A DNA stretch of 64,000 nt from Branchiostoma floridae (taxonomy: Eukaryota > Chordata > Leptocardii > Amphioxiformes > Branchiostomatidae). Within the stretch, counting starts at the first letter, position 1, and every line of letters begins with the position of its first letter. A program made the position numbers and the translations under genes. Location of the stretch: positions 13,736,284-13,800,283 of the forward strand of contig NC_049994.1 in the NCBI RefSeq assembly GCF_000003815.2, read 5' to 3'. This document shows positions 11,301 to 32,147 of this stretch, one piece after another. A model generated the notes under the pieces. It did no database searches. It saw only the letters and a list, made by a program, of their open reading frames with translations, and had not been told where the DNA came from.

Positions 11301-13521
11301 ACCTATAAAGTATAAAAGAGAAAATAGCAATGGTCCCTGAACTATTTTAGTATGATCTAAAATTCCTACATTCGGAGTGGTGCAGGTAGAATTTGTCTGA
11401 TGCAGGTAATTTTCAATGTTACCTGCACCAGTGCAGGTAACATTATACAGAAAAAAGGATTTCAAGCCCTGTATGACCATAGGATATTGGATTACCAGGC
11501 TAAGTTTTTTTTGTCTTATCTTTTAGTTTTTGTTCCTTTGCCCAGCGTATGCCATTTCTCACATCGGAGTGACCCTTATGACCTTCATCCATGCACGAGA
11601 GATGGAGAAGGATCCGAGAGAAGGAATCCTCATCAACTGTGTGAGTAAATAAAAGAGAACAAATGAAAAAAGTAAAGAAAAATGCATTCATTTACATGAA
11701 TAAAGTAACAACACTCTAAAGACCACCACATTGAAAAAATGGTGTCATCAAGTTCTAAAAAAACTGTATAAACACCTGAATATGTGAAGTTAGTATTATA
11801 ACCTTGGAAACTTGACTGATACTGCATTCACCATTTTTAAATGATGGGTATCCATGAGGATATTGAGAGTTGGTGTATGTTATACTGAAACATCATGGCC
11901 CATTAAGAAAGCAAGATTGAAATTTCTGTTTGAATGTAAAATTTGGTCCCTAGTATAGATTCTGAAGTTATTTCCAGTCAACTGTCTAATTTTTGGTTTC
12001 TTGGTTAGAAAAATGAAGAACTTGAATCAACATGAAAACAGAGTCCAAGTATATTGCAGCTAATTTTTTTACCTTGGTACGCAGTTCCAACAAAATGTTA
12101 GCCAGAACAAAGTTTTCCGCTCAGTTGGCCATTATTACATTTTGTATGTTCAAGAAAACATTAACTCAAAAACATTGCAGTTTTAGCAGAATGGGGGGCG
12201 AAGGACTTTGCACAATTCCCCAAGCCACAGAACACTTTAAGTGTCCTGAACAACAAGCTTAATACATCACAGTGAGTTATCACAGTCCTCTAGCCGAATC
12301 CTTTAAAAACCATGCAACAAGGACAGATGACAGATCCCTGCAGAGTCTCTGAGGAGCCCTGGTGTCTATGCAGACCGCCCGAAGTTATGTGGCATCTCTT
12401 AATGACTTGAATGTGTGTTTACTCTAATACCCTCTTTTCACAGGACGGTGCCCTCTCTGCGCTAACNNNNNNNNNNNNNNNNNNNNNNNNNNNNNNNNNN
12501 NNNNNNNNNNNNNNNNNNNNNNNNNNNNNNNNNNNNNNNNNNNNNNNNNNNNNNNNNNNNNNNNNNTCATCTGCCCCCTCCCCCCGCCTCCTTGCGGAGA
12601 AGAGGTAGGTAGGACTTGGGAAGCTCCCAACCCTCTATAAATCAAGCCTGGTCTAGTCTCGTATTCTCTCACGAGATTGAGACTAGACCATTCTCCGTGT
12701 CCAAGATGTACTGACAGACATCGAAAATTTGGAGGTACGTTCTCTACCTTTAATAAACAGTCATTGTTCGAAGAAAATTGACAGTAACTTAAACATACGT
12801 GACTGATGAACCTCTTCAACGATGTATCGGTTAAACTTTAATGTAGTTGAAAACTTATTCCAATTTTTTTGTGTAGGGAAGTTTTGCTTTTGGTGTGTGT
12901 GTTTGTGTGTGTGTCTGGTAGTTACAATATTGAATGCAGCAGCTATCAGAGATGCTGACAAAATTGATTATTTTTCTAGTTTCTCTGCTCTTTGCTTTTA
13001 ACCAATAACCTCCTACTGTGACTTGTATTCATGCGCTTAAGTTTCGTGAATTTTGGATCATTCACAAGAGTAACCGTAATTGTTACAGAAACTTTTTCTT
13101 TTCATGTTATTTCCTGATTCGTCCTGAAAGCCTATCCAAAGGCTGTAAATGAAATAAAGGTGAAGAACACTGAATATGATTCATGCCATCTGTGGCCACA
13201 AGCCGTTAAGCTGTATCATCCCAGCCTGAAGGCCTGGATTCTAGTCTAATGTCATTAAAGTTCATGTGTACAAAGTGTGGGTTAAGTAAGGTGAAGAAAA
13301 CAGAATGTTTCTTGGCTGACTTTGCTTTGAATCAATAGCCACCTAACTTGGCTAACTTTGGTTTATTCAAAACTGTAACTGTTACAGTAACATTTTCTTT
13401 TTACATCATTTCCTGATTGTTCCCAGGTGCGGACACACCTGTATGGCTCGCTCTTCTTCCCAAAAACACCTTGGAACCAAATGGACAGTTTATGATGGAT
13501 CGGAAAATCAAAGAGTGGTGA
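4715..13521 (+). CDS. CBR1: Carbonyl reductase [NADPH], CBR1-type short-chain dehydrogenase
   Basis: NADPH-dependent cytosolic reductase of carbonyl compounds by family. Coding exons: 4715-4741, 6114-6195, 7486-7664, 8042-8154, 8638-8769, 9257-9303, 11546-11640, an exon broken by the gap (possibly 12444-12604), and 13427-13521, all with GT-AG borders and matching phases. Visible motifs: TGSYRGIG (residues 11-18, cofactor loop), NNAGIAF, Asn114, Ser139 in NISS, and Tyr195. Asn114 and Ser139 fall on the human CBR1 numbers, which supports the tiny first exon (MKLTRSGVT, donor GTAAGT). The residue four after Tyr195 is His199, not the usual Lys. The CPGxxxTD segment is expected in the gapped exon but is not visible. 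The last exon ends ...KIKEW and stop, as in the family. It may be one of several paralogues. The gene is sure; exon 1 and the gapped exon are less so. Confidence 0.88.
5085..5440. repeat. Compound GT/GA-rich simple repeat
   Basis: A short GT run, a long GA-rich tract, a (CA)n run near 5300-5335, and a dense (GA)n run to about 5435. The purine strand is nearly pure GA over more than 100 bases. It lies in CBR1 intron 1. Confidence 0.95.
5766..5949. mobile_element. Short inverted-repeat element (MITE-like), intact ends
   Basis: A 184-bp unit with perfect 16-bp terminal inverted repeats (atacagtcaaacctgt and its complement). Inside, blocks of 'ggccacctgtc(c/t)atagtggccac' and 'cggtccctt' repeat twice, one internal part inverted near the right end. 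No coding capacity. Related degenerate copies lie at 826-1020 and 9410-9619. Confidence 0.85.
6780..7170. repeat. Imperfect tandem repeat in CBR1 intron 2
   Basis: Units containing 'aaaggactctgatgcatcca' and 'gcagcggatgttgtct' recur at about 6790-6870, 6880-6960 and 7050-7150, with point changes and different spacing. No open frame of interest crosses it. Confidence 0.75.
8262..8600 (+). mobile_element. SINE-like interspersed repeat
   Basis: It contains the block 'gggccgtctctcggataagac' followed by 'gttaaatggaggtcccatg', which I recall as part of an abundant short retroposon of amphioxus-like genomes. It ends close to the acceptor of the exon at 8638. Two internal pieces (gagtggcgcc ... gcagctcgct) are repeated at about 8452-8480 and 8513-8541. 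Confidence 0.55.
8928..9060 (-). mobile_element. Non-LTR retrotransposon 3' end with (AATC)n tail
   Basis: On the minus strand the sequence runs through 'aagtgcaaaataaaat' into an AATC tetranucleotide tail (plus: ttgattgattgattgatttt). This is typical of 3' ends of LINEs that finish in a microsatellite. No reverse-transcriptase reading frame remains. It lies in CBR1 intron 5. Confidence 0.5.
9410..9619. mobile_element. Short inverted-repeat element, diverged copy
   Basis: The ends 'acagtcaaacct' and 'aggtttgacagtc' are complementary and match the ends of the 5766-5949 element. The interior has diverged (ggtggtcac, aagggaccagcaaaat). Confidence 0.65.
11140..11472. mobile_element. Foldback element with 'acagggctcgaaatt' ends
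   Basis: It starts acagggctcgaaatt and ends with the near complement (ttcaagccctgt). The interior has several GTGCAGGTA blocks. It is closely related to the element at 54972-55326 (shared 'tggtccatgtactg' and 'tacctgcaccagtgcaggta'). It is noncoding and lies in the CBR1 intron before exon 11546-11640. Confidence 0.8.
12467..12566. other. Assembly gap (100 N)
   Basis: Exactly 100 N, a conventional size for a gap of unknown length. It interrupts the region where the CBR1 exon carrying the CPGxxxTD motif is expected. Confidence 1.
12970..13426. repeat. Duplicated acceptor region of the last CBR1 exon
   Basis: Sequence leading to the acceptor at 13426 (gttacagtaacattttct ... tcctgattgttcccag) has an earlier diverged copy at about 13078-13125 (gttacagaaacttttt ... 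tcctgattcgtcctg). The preceding 60-100 bp are also similar. The older copy lacks a usable AG. Confidence 0.65.
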
Positions 13522-15065
13522 CGAAGTGTGGAAGTGCTTTACAGGTAGTCCCACCGTTTGTGCCAGATTTGGAGGAAAATCCCTTAATCCCATAGGCTTT
13601 AGGGTAAAACCCACGGGCGTGGTGAAGGGATCTACTGTTAATCTTTAACTGATCGCAGTGTTTTGAAATTGTAACATTTCCATTTGCCATATGCACTTCA
13701 ATTGTTTTATAGTTAGTACCAAAGAATGACGTTTTAATCTCGAACTTTAAACACCCCCTTTCACTCCCTACCATGAGATTAGGTCCCTGCAAAATTAAAC
13801 GAATTTACAGTATACTGCCCTTTGAAGAAAATGACACTAGGATGCAGGTAATACGTTGGTTCCAGACTTTGAAAGGGCAAACTGCCTTTTACAGAAGGGC
13901 AATTGTCACTCTTTTACAATTTTTGTCTTAGAACAGATCAAATAGATTAGGAGGCAGCTAAAATGTCAGCTTGAACATTCCTTTGTGAAGAAGCCATTGA
14001 GCTGTATTTTCCTAGACTGGAAGCCTGGAATCAAGGATAGCGTCATCTATAGGCATTAGACAAAATAACAGCGAAGGACATTACTGTATATGATCCATTC
14101 CCTTTTGAGGCCACACATTGAGCGGTCTGCCTAAACACCACAAACGACTCTAATAAGCAGTGTATATGGGGCAATGACCTTGTGTGACGCACAGGAGACA
14201 ATGTTTATACATTTATGAATTTAAAAAACGCAACAATTCCTACGTATTCACCAGTCATTTCGAGTTAGTCCGCTGGTTTCAAGATCGAAGCAATTCTTGG
14301 CCGCCATGTTGGATCACCCGTGCTACGAGCCTGCATGGGGAAGTTCTCGATACCTTCCTCGACGACAGAACGATAAAACTCTGGAAGCTGTTGGTTCATA
14401 GATTATTGCATACTGGAATTCTATCATTGTCAACTTATAAAACCTGCATACTAAGTGCTTTTCAGCCTCAAATGCAAGCAAGTAAGATCCAACATGGTGG
14501 CCAAGAATTGCTTTGATCTTGAAACCGGACTAACTCGAAATAACTGGTGAATACGTAGGACTTGCTGCATTTTTTTAAATTCATAAAATGTATAAACAAT
14601 GTCTCCAGAGCGTACACAAGGTCGATGCCCCATATACACTGCATATTGGAGTTGTTTGTGGTTGTTTGTGGTCGTTTGTGGTGTTTAGGCAGACCCGCCA
14701 TTGAGCTGTACTATCCTAGCCTGGAAGCCTGGAATCCAGAATAGCGTCATCCAAAGACTGTAGATGAAATAACGGTGAAGGACACTGAATATGATCCATC
14801 TGTGGCCACAACTTACATAAGCCATATACAAAGCTGTATTATCCTTGCCTGAAGGAATGGATTCTACGCTAATGTCATTCAAGTTCATGCGCACATGAGT
14901 AGGTGGAAAAAGATTAAGAACACAGAATATGATCCATAAAGCACTGGAATATCTGGAAAATCCCCACCTAAAAGGAGGGATTCGAGACTTGTGTCATCCA
15001 AGTTCACACATGGGTACAGGTGAAGGTTAAGTGAGGTGAAGAAAACAGAAAGTTTCCTGTAAATG
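13125..15065. repeat. Dispersed 120-bp repeat family around the CBR1 3' end
   Basis: A unit containing 'gagctgtat(c/t)(a/t)tccta/cgcctggaagcctgga' and 'gtgaag(a/g)acactgaatatgat' recurs at about 13125-13280, 13985-14110, 14695-14800, 14820-14930 and 14940-15060. The last coding exon lies inside the array, and a foldback element (14125-14694) interrupts it. Confidence 0.7.
14125..14694. mobile_element. Long inverted-repeat (foldback) element
   Basis: The outer ends are a perfect inverted repeat (gtctgcctaaacaccacaaa and complement). The arms of about 200 bp (14125-14325 and 14475-14694) remain similar throughout, including the block ccaacatggtggccaagaat and its complement. It is noncoding, about 570 bp, and inserted in the 120-bp repeat family. 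Confidence 0.85.
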
Positions 15066-15069
15066 ATAC

Positions 15070-16540
15070 TGAAATAGTATATCTCTAACGGCTGTCATCA
15101 TTTCATATATATAGACATATAATATATCTTTGGCTGTTAAGGAAATTAAAACATGCTCTCCATTTCTGAACTTAAGAAGTCAACCATTTTCTAAAAACAG
15201 GATTAACTTGAAGTTTGATATTCAATGACAAAGATGAGGAAAAACATTTCCCAGGAAATAATGCTGGTTTATTTTGCAGTTGTATACAGTTTAAGGACAT
15301 ACAGGCTAGGTAATGTTAACAACAGAGAAAGCTGCATAGCTGTGGTTTTAAAACCAAATTGTGATGTTATATATATAATATTTCATGTAAAAATATCAGC
15401 GTTTATTTTTAGGAGACCAGCTAAGGGTTTTAGACATTGTTTCATACAACAGGATGCAGCTTTTTTATTTAAAAATTGATACTAGTAATAAAAGCACCTA
15501 ACTGAAGAGAAGTGAACAGTGAAATAAGTTCTAGTTGCAATAATTGATAGGTACTGCATTCAATGATAAGTACAGTGTAACAGTCAGTTTAGGAACAAAA
15601 TATAATATTCATCAACAGTTACTTCTTAACACTGAGAAGTATGTGCAGGTTGTGTTATTGAATGTAAGTCATACTTGTACATAACTGCAAATTGTCAACA
15701 AAAATGATCAACATTTTGTTTCTTCACAGATGCCAGGGTAAATGTATTTTGATCATTTGAGTGCAACATATACACAAATGTCATGTAATTTGTAATATGA
15801 TGTCCTTAAAATTTTTCATAGGAATTATTTAGTCTGAAGTATTTCAGTCTGTGTTGTATTCTTTCTATTAGAAAATTGCTAGTCATGCTGTGTATCTGTA
15901 AGCTTTTGTAAGCTTGCACAGTGTGATATACAATGTATATCTCTATGGGTTGATTGTCCGGCATGTTCTTTTAAATTAAAAGTTCTATAGGCCAAAGCAT
16001 TTTCTGTTGTACACAGCAGTGAGAAATAGGCAGCTTGCAGCTCCTAGCTATTTTCATCTAACATGCATGTTTGTCTGCACCTTTTATACACATAGGCCAT
16101 GTCAATGTTGTGAGACATCTCATAGAAAAGGAAATATAAAATTTCATTCATCAACTATTTTCCTCTGGACGAAGGAAAAAAGACAAAAGTGAATAACTTC
16201 TAAAATTTGCAAATTCTGTTTGACAGAAATGTGAACATGAACCCATATACTGCTATGAGTCCCCTAAACCAAAGTTGGGTTAAACCAGGCATCAACATTA
16301 AGGTAGAATTAAAATGAAACTTAAAGACATCAGCAACATGTATAAAATTCATTATTCTATTTCTTATATATCTTTATTTCTATAGCTACATCATGGCAAT
16401 AGTAGTGGTATTTTTCATCACCTTTAATGTACACAAATTGTACTGCCACAAGCACCTGGTGTGCACACACCACGAGTCTCTTCACTTGACACTTAATAAT
16501 GTCCTTGATACCATCAAAAGCTCCTCGAAACCATCTTCAA
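15070..16540. other. AT-rich spacer, nothing recognised
   Basis: Downstream of CBR1. I see no splice-bounded coding exon on either strand and no clear mobile-element end. It may include CBR1 3' UTR and the far 3' UTR of TMEM245. Confidence 0.6.
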
Positions 16541-16935
16541 TTATAAGATCCCAGAATAGTTGTGCCATAAAGGCCATAAGGCTTTGTTAAAAGTAAACTA
16601 CCTTCAATCTGGGAGAAATCTAAAAGAAACATATACAGGCTTTAGATAAGAGTGTTTGATAACTTCAATCCCAGAATAGCGGTGTCATGAAGCTATAGAG
16701 CCATATGGTTTTGTTGGAGTAAACTACCTTCATTCAACTTAGGAGAAATCTAAAAAAAAATAGTAATTAAAAACTTCAGATAAGAATTTTTGAATAATAA
16801 CATTGAATCCCAGAATAGTTGTGCAATAAAGAGTTGGTATCAATCTGGGATAATTGAATCCCAGAATAGTTGGTAGAAATCTAAAAAATAAATAGATAAA
16901 AACTTGAGATAAGAGTGTTTGATAGGAAAAGCTCA
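16540..16935. repeat. Imperfect tandem repeat, unit about 130 bp
   Basis: 'cccagaatag(t/c)(t/g)gtg' followed by 'gagaaatctaaaa' and 'agataagagtgtttgata' recurs at about 16550, 16672, 16808 and 16858, with deletions in the later units. Confidence 0.75.
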
Positions 16936-17659
16936 ATTAGATGGTATCTAAAAATACAGTGTTCTGGTCTTACCCTTTCCTATTTCCTCATTGTCTCAAT
17001 AAAAGGCAGCCTACGGGCTGATTTGAGCTTCTCATGAATATACAAAGGTTCAAACAAACAGGTCGTACCCTTGCACTCAACCCAAATGAATCTAGAACCT
17101 GTTACCAAATAACTCTTTTATATTTGTTGTATCCTTTTTTATGCTGGAGAGGCAACAGTTGACCAGCCAAAAATGTCATCAAATAAAATTCCATTGATAA
17201 AGAAATGTATTTTAAGTGTTGCATATTTTGTTGTCTTTCAAATCATGTTGAACATCATGGATCACATTCAATTTATAAAATCACAGGTGGTACACAAGCA
17301 ATTTTGGTTGTTCAACAATCTCTATGCAGTATAGAAAGGAGTCTGAACTCAAAGATGTCATCACAACAAGAACATAGTGTGGACAAAGAAGATGTCTGGT
17401 TGTACCGGCAGTCTGTGTTTGCAACATTTGGCTAAACTTTAAAAGCAGCTCTTGTAAGTTAATGTAACACGTGGACCACATATTGCATCAATGTTGGTCA
17501 GCTTCGCTGAAAGCTCTGGAAAAGAGTAGAGAAATCTGCTATGAATTTCAGAGCAAACTGTGCATGTAGTTTACATATGGCTTGTTTTGTTCATACTAAT
17601 TAATAGTTATCTTGTCATGTTTGTGTCAATTATTTTTTGTCTGACTAGCCTAGTGAGAA

Positions 17660-18094
17660 CATTTGGTATAACGTGGCTTGGCATTGCAACCTTCCAAAAG
17701 CAAAGCAAGCACTCCAAAGCAAGCACTCCACCCACATGTTTTGGCATGACTTGGTTGGGAATCAAACCAGCGGCTTCCACAAGCAAAGCTAGCACTCTAC
17801 CCACTAGATTAGCTTGTAGCCTGATAAGTTCTCACCTCTTTAATGGCATAGGAATGACTGTGCATTCTCTTGGTTGAGGATCAAACCAGTGCCTATGGTA
17901 TGCAAATCTTGTACACTGACAAGTGCTTACCTTTTTAATGGCATTGGAATGCTTGATTGGGTATCAAACCAGCTACTGCTTGCAAAATGTACATCCAGAT
18001 AAGTCCTTACCTTTCTAATGCCTCTGTGTTTTCTCTTGGTTGGGAATCAAACCCGCGTCCTGTGGCATGTAAATCTTGTAGACTCACCTTTTTA

Positions 18095-18095
<1 letters not shown>
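17660..18095 (-). repeat. Tandem repeats, possibly built from a tRNA-derived SINE
   Basis: Units contain, on the minus strand, 'ctagtgggtagagtgct' and 'ggtttgattcccaacca', which resemble the A and B boxes of the tRNA-derived SINE at 58543-58810. Four or so diverged units follow each other and merge into the 136-bp array at 18095-18430. Confidence 0.5.
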
Positions 18096-29190
<11,095 letters not shown>

Positions 29191-29454
29191 TGTATGTGTG
29201 AAGTTTCTGGTTCTACAATTTAAGAAAAGGTTCCCAGCTTGTCCATATTAGCAATGCTACACAGATACTGCATGTGTGCTTATGTACAAGTTACATCTGA
29301 AAAATAAACAGAAACATCCATAAACAACTACTGAGTACTCCTAAATTCAAAATATTTCCTCAGCACCAAAAAAACAGAAAACCAGGCAATCAGAGATGGC
29401 AGACTTCATTTTAGTAAATTTTTACCTAACCTCCGTTACAGCCTTCCACAAGCG

Positions 29455-29590
29455 CTGGTGTTTATTATTGGGGGAGCGTTGATTTGTGACGTTCAATATA
29501 TTGGAGTCAGGTTCTGTCAGCAAAAGAACCTGGCCCAGATATGTTGAAAATTGCGAAGAAGACTGCTCCCCCAACAATAAATGCTAGACT
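29455..29590. repeat. Imperfect foldback upstream of TMEM245
   Basis: 'tttattattgggggagc' near 29460 is mirrored by 'gctcccccaacaataaa' near 29565. The whole 135 bp folds back with roughly 70% pairing by eye. It may be a small transposon remnant. Confidence 0.7.
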
Positions 29591-29599
29591 AGACTTCAC

Positions 29600-31830
29600 C
29601 CCCTTACTCATCCTTCTTTATGGATCCTTCCAGTCCAATACAGATAGGAACGTCCATATCAGCATGTATGATAACAATGTTGCATTGAGTAAATTGGAAT
29701 CACAGAAACACACACAAACAGACACAGAGAAACAAAACAAAACTTTACAAGGTCAAAAAATATGCATGAAACATTTCGTATGATTTACATTTAGGTATCA
29801 CACCTAGTACATGCTTTTAAAGCACAGTTTAATATACAGCTAAAACCCTTAGGGTACCTCAAGGAACATTATTGATGACTTCATGTGGATTCTCCTGTAA
29901 AATAGATTTTGGAAGCATGCCAGTCATTGGTCATCAGCTTTGAGTATGTGAAATGCATTTAAGAGCAATATGCATGTAGAATGTTTGGTTTGGTGCCAAA
30001 AACAATGGCTTGGAGTGATGTTAAGCAGTCTATAATTGATTATTCCATCAAATAAGGGATTTTGTAAGATATATCATCATCACAAATTGCTGGTTGGAAG
30101 TCATTGTATAATGATTGAAAGAAATACCTTTGGATGCAAGACATCCAATTTTGTATGGTTACGCTAACAGTATTATGTCATTATAAGCAGTCTAGCTATT
30201 TACATGATTCTGATTGAATTTGACGATGATGAAATCATTTTTCAAAAATATTTGGCATTTGCGGGACTATGCTACATGTCAGCCACATACTTCTTGTTCT
30301 TACTGCTACTTTAGTGTTCAGGTGGGTGCCTTTAGCAACAAATTTTAGATAAAACATCAGTGTCTACAACAGAGACCATAACTTTTGTAAGTTTTTTTAT
30401 TAGTAGAATGCCATCTCAAAAACACTGTTAGAAGGGAGTTTTTATTTATTTATTGATTGATCTTATAGGGTGGTCCATTCGTGATTAAAAATTAATGTTA
30501 AAATCCGACAGCTTTAATAGTGCCACGCCAAATGATGAACTATTGAATGCTACGGCATTTGATGTCATTCTGACATTCGTATGGTGCAAGGAAAGAAGAC
30601 TTGACGGTTGGAATCATCATGTTTACGTATGGAACATATAATGGTTATGGAATAAATACAATAAACAAATCATATCAAATAGCTTTTCAGTATTTTGGCA
30701 ACTGTCCGATGGGCATTCAATCAAACTGGTGCTTTGCAACATGACGTAATCACAGGAACATCTGGCGTTTCCCACATGATATTACACCAATGTATAAAAT
30801 ACTGGGAACCTAAAACGAAGGCTGATATTTGCCCAATATGGAACGCGCCCCCCTCCCCTTCGATCGCTGAGTCTAAAGCCCCTTGTAAAAGCTCCATTGG
30901 CAGTTAGATATAACGTCGCTACGTTCACTAAGGGTGAATGTGTACTTAAACACCTACCTCAAGCTAATATGACGCCTGTCAAAGCTTAAAACAGTCCCGG
31001 AAACCAGAAATACTCAATCGTGTTCGTCATGGATGCGAAAACACAACAGAAATGGCCGTCGTCGAAACTTGGTCAGGGTTAAAGGTCATATCGTTTCACC
31101 TGATTACCCAATACGTCTGTCCCTACAGCATATGTCAGTGCGTACTATAAACTGCCAGGTCCGAATTTGCCCTGTAATTGCCAAATTAATGACGATACGT
31201 ATTATATACGTCACCTAGTAAACTTTTCCGTTTAATACCTAATAGTATATGTATCATTTTCTTGTGCCATACGGTAGGCTTACAGTCACCCAACAACCAT
31301 TTCTTGGTTGACATGTAGCGACGGGGACCTGAGAGTTGTCTATATCGGGAATGTGCATTTAAGTTTGTTGTTGTCAAAGCAGGAGTGGGATTCTTGATAC
31401 ATCAGTTTCCTGTTCCGTTTGGTCATAGCCAACAAATGATCTGTTTAAAGTTGGCACAAACGTCCACTGTGTCTGATCTTGAGGTTGATATTTCCTCTTT
31501 CTGTGCCTTACAGTTTGTGTAAATGTGTTTGTTAATTCTCTCTCTCTCTGTTTGTTTGTTTGTTAATTACAACGCATCGTAACTGTATGGTAATATTTTA
31601 TATAAGTCTGATGTCATAATTTTGTGGAAACGGAATTCTTAGTGTCAATCTCTATTTGTCTTTGCATCATTCGAATTCTCTCTCTTTCTCTGAGACCATA
31701 TTCTCATCCACATACAAATCATGACAACGGCGCACACACACTACTACAACCCACAAAAATAACGACACAGCCGAAGTAACAAGGTACAAAGTTTTCATTC
31801 TGTTTGATGATGAAAATGAAATATTTTCGC
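29600..31830. other. Spacer between TMEM245 and the OAS gene
   Basis: AT-rich with short simple repeats (TGTT near 31545). I find no exon or clear element. Confidence 0.6.
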
Positions 31831-31841
31831 AGACTCTTGCT

Positions 31842-31847
31842 TTTATT
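31842..31847 (-). promoter_or_regulatory. Candidate polyadenylation signal of the OAS gene
   Basis: AATAAA on the minus strand (plus: tttatt), about 300 bases after the proposed stop codon at 32148-32150. It is chosen by position only. Confidence 0.35.
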
Positions 31848-32147
31848 CATACCTAATCATGAGCATAAGATGGTCAATGATAGAGCAGCGTAATGACATC
31901 AATGGCACTTCATTAAGATTCGTAGAATATTTACAAAATAAAGTAAAACATTTGATGTTTTGGACATGACAGGTTATTTACAACTACGTACATGACAAGT
32001 CCTACTTTTGAAGCAAGTTTCTAACAACTTCAAATCATGATATGAATGCATTTACAGCAGCAAAAGGCTCTAAAACATTTGTGTACAGCTTAATATATAT
32101 AGATTTCAGCAACATTGTCAACATCATGCTGTCGCTGGAGCTTTCGC

